The position numbers were made by a program, and so were the translations under genes. This document shows, one piece after another, positions 6,406 through 6,520 of a stretch of 6,520 bases of DNA. The notes beneath the pieces were generated by a model that was not told the origin of the DNA, did no database searches, and saw only the letters and a list, made by a program, of their open reading frames with translations. The number at the start of each line of letters is the position of its first letter. Position 1 is the first letter of the stretch. The stretch comes from Bacteroidaceae bacterium. Its GTDB lineage: Bacteria > Bacteroidota > Bacteroidia > Bacteroidales > Bacteroidaceae. The stretch is from assembly GCA_028709135.1 (NCBI GenBank), contig JAQVXN010000112.1:1-6520 (forward strand), written 5' to 3'.

Positions 6406-6520
6406 ATGAAAAGACTATCTGTTTTTATGACGCTGTCTATCTTTCTCAGCGTAGTATGGAATTCAGCCGGTGCTCAGACTTACGCTCCGAATGAGGCAGA
6501 TCCCCTCATCACGGTGACTA
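6406..6520 (+). CDS. Start of a second exported protein, unidentified (3' partial)
   Basis: An ATG at 6406-6408 opens a frame that continues to the right edge, with 38 complete codons visible. The first residues MKRLSVFMTLSIFLSVVWN form a typical signal peptide, with a likely cleavage after SAGA before QTYAPNEADP. Too little is visible to name a family. It lies 57 bp after the CotH-type gene on the same strand, with no terminator hairpin between them and an A-rich leader (CCCCTAAAAACAACAAGCTA) before the start, so both are probably transcribed together as a block of secreted or surface proteins. Confidence 0.8.
   Translation, partial: MKRLSVFMTLSIFLSVVWNSAGAQTYAPNEADPLITVT

Overview
The window looks like an AT-rich Bacteroidales chromosome (Prevotella, Porphyromonas or a close relative). 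Four signs point there. A DUF4492-type small gene lies directly ahead of cydA. The CydB is of the divergent Bacteroidetes type. The only convincing promoter elements have the Bacteroidetes -7 form TAnnTTTG. A large secreted protein ends in what looks like a type IX secretion (T9SS) C-terminal sorting domain. The species cannot be named from the sequence alone.

Left part (1-3300): a short acidic reading frame, open to the left edge, ends at 226 on the plus strand. It converges on a minus-strand respiratory operon read from about 3290 down to 245, in the order DUF4492-like small membrane protein, cydA, cydB. CydA and CydB form the cytochrome bd quinol oxidase. The haem ligands and the quinol-loop residues of CydA are intact, so the enzyme should work. 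The small single-span protein probably associates with it. cydD and cydC are not in the window.

Middle (3187-4314): about 1.1 kb with no convincing gene separates the two divergent transcription units. It holds candidate promoters for the cyd operon, an array of four 21-bp palindromic tandem repeats (3474-3557), a pair of adjacent AT-rich palindromes (4124-4150), and a good -7 element (4223-4230) for the gene to the right. The 21-bp array is the least explained structure in the window. Each unit is a short palindrome, and the palindrome is kept by paired base changes between units.

Right part (4315-6520): a 677-residue exported protein combines a signal peptide, a CotH-type atypical kinase domain, a ricin-like beta-trefoil region and a T9SS-like tail. 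Its signal-peptide codons contain a 13-bp tandem repeat of about 2.6 copies. Because 13 is not a multiple of three, gain or loss of a unit would switch the gene off. The start of a second exported protein follows after 57 bp and runs off the right edge. The two are probably co-transcribed and form a secreted or surface-protein locus unrelated to the oxidase operon.
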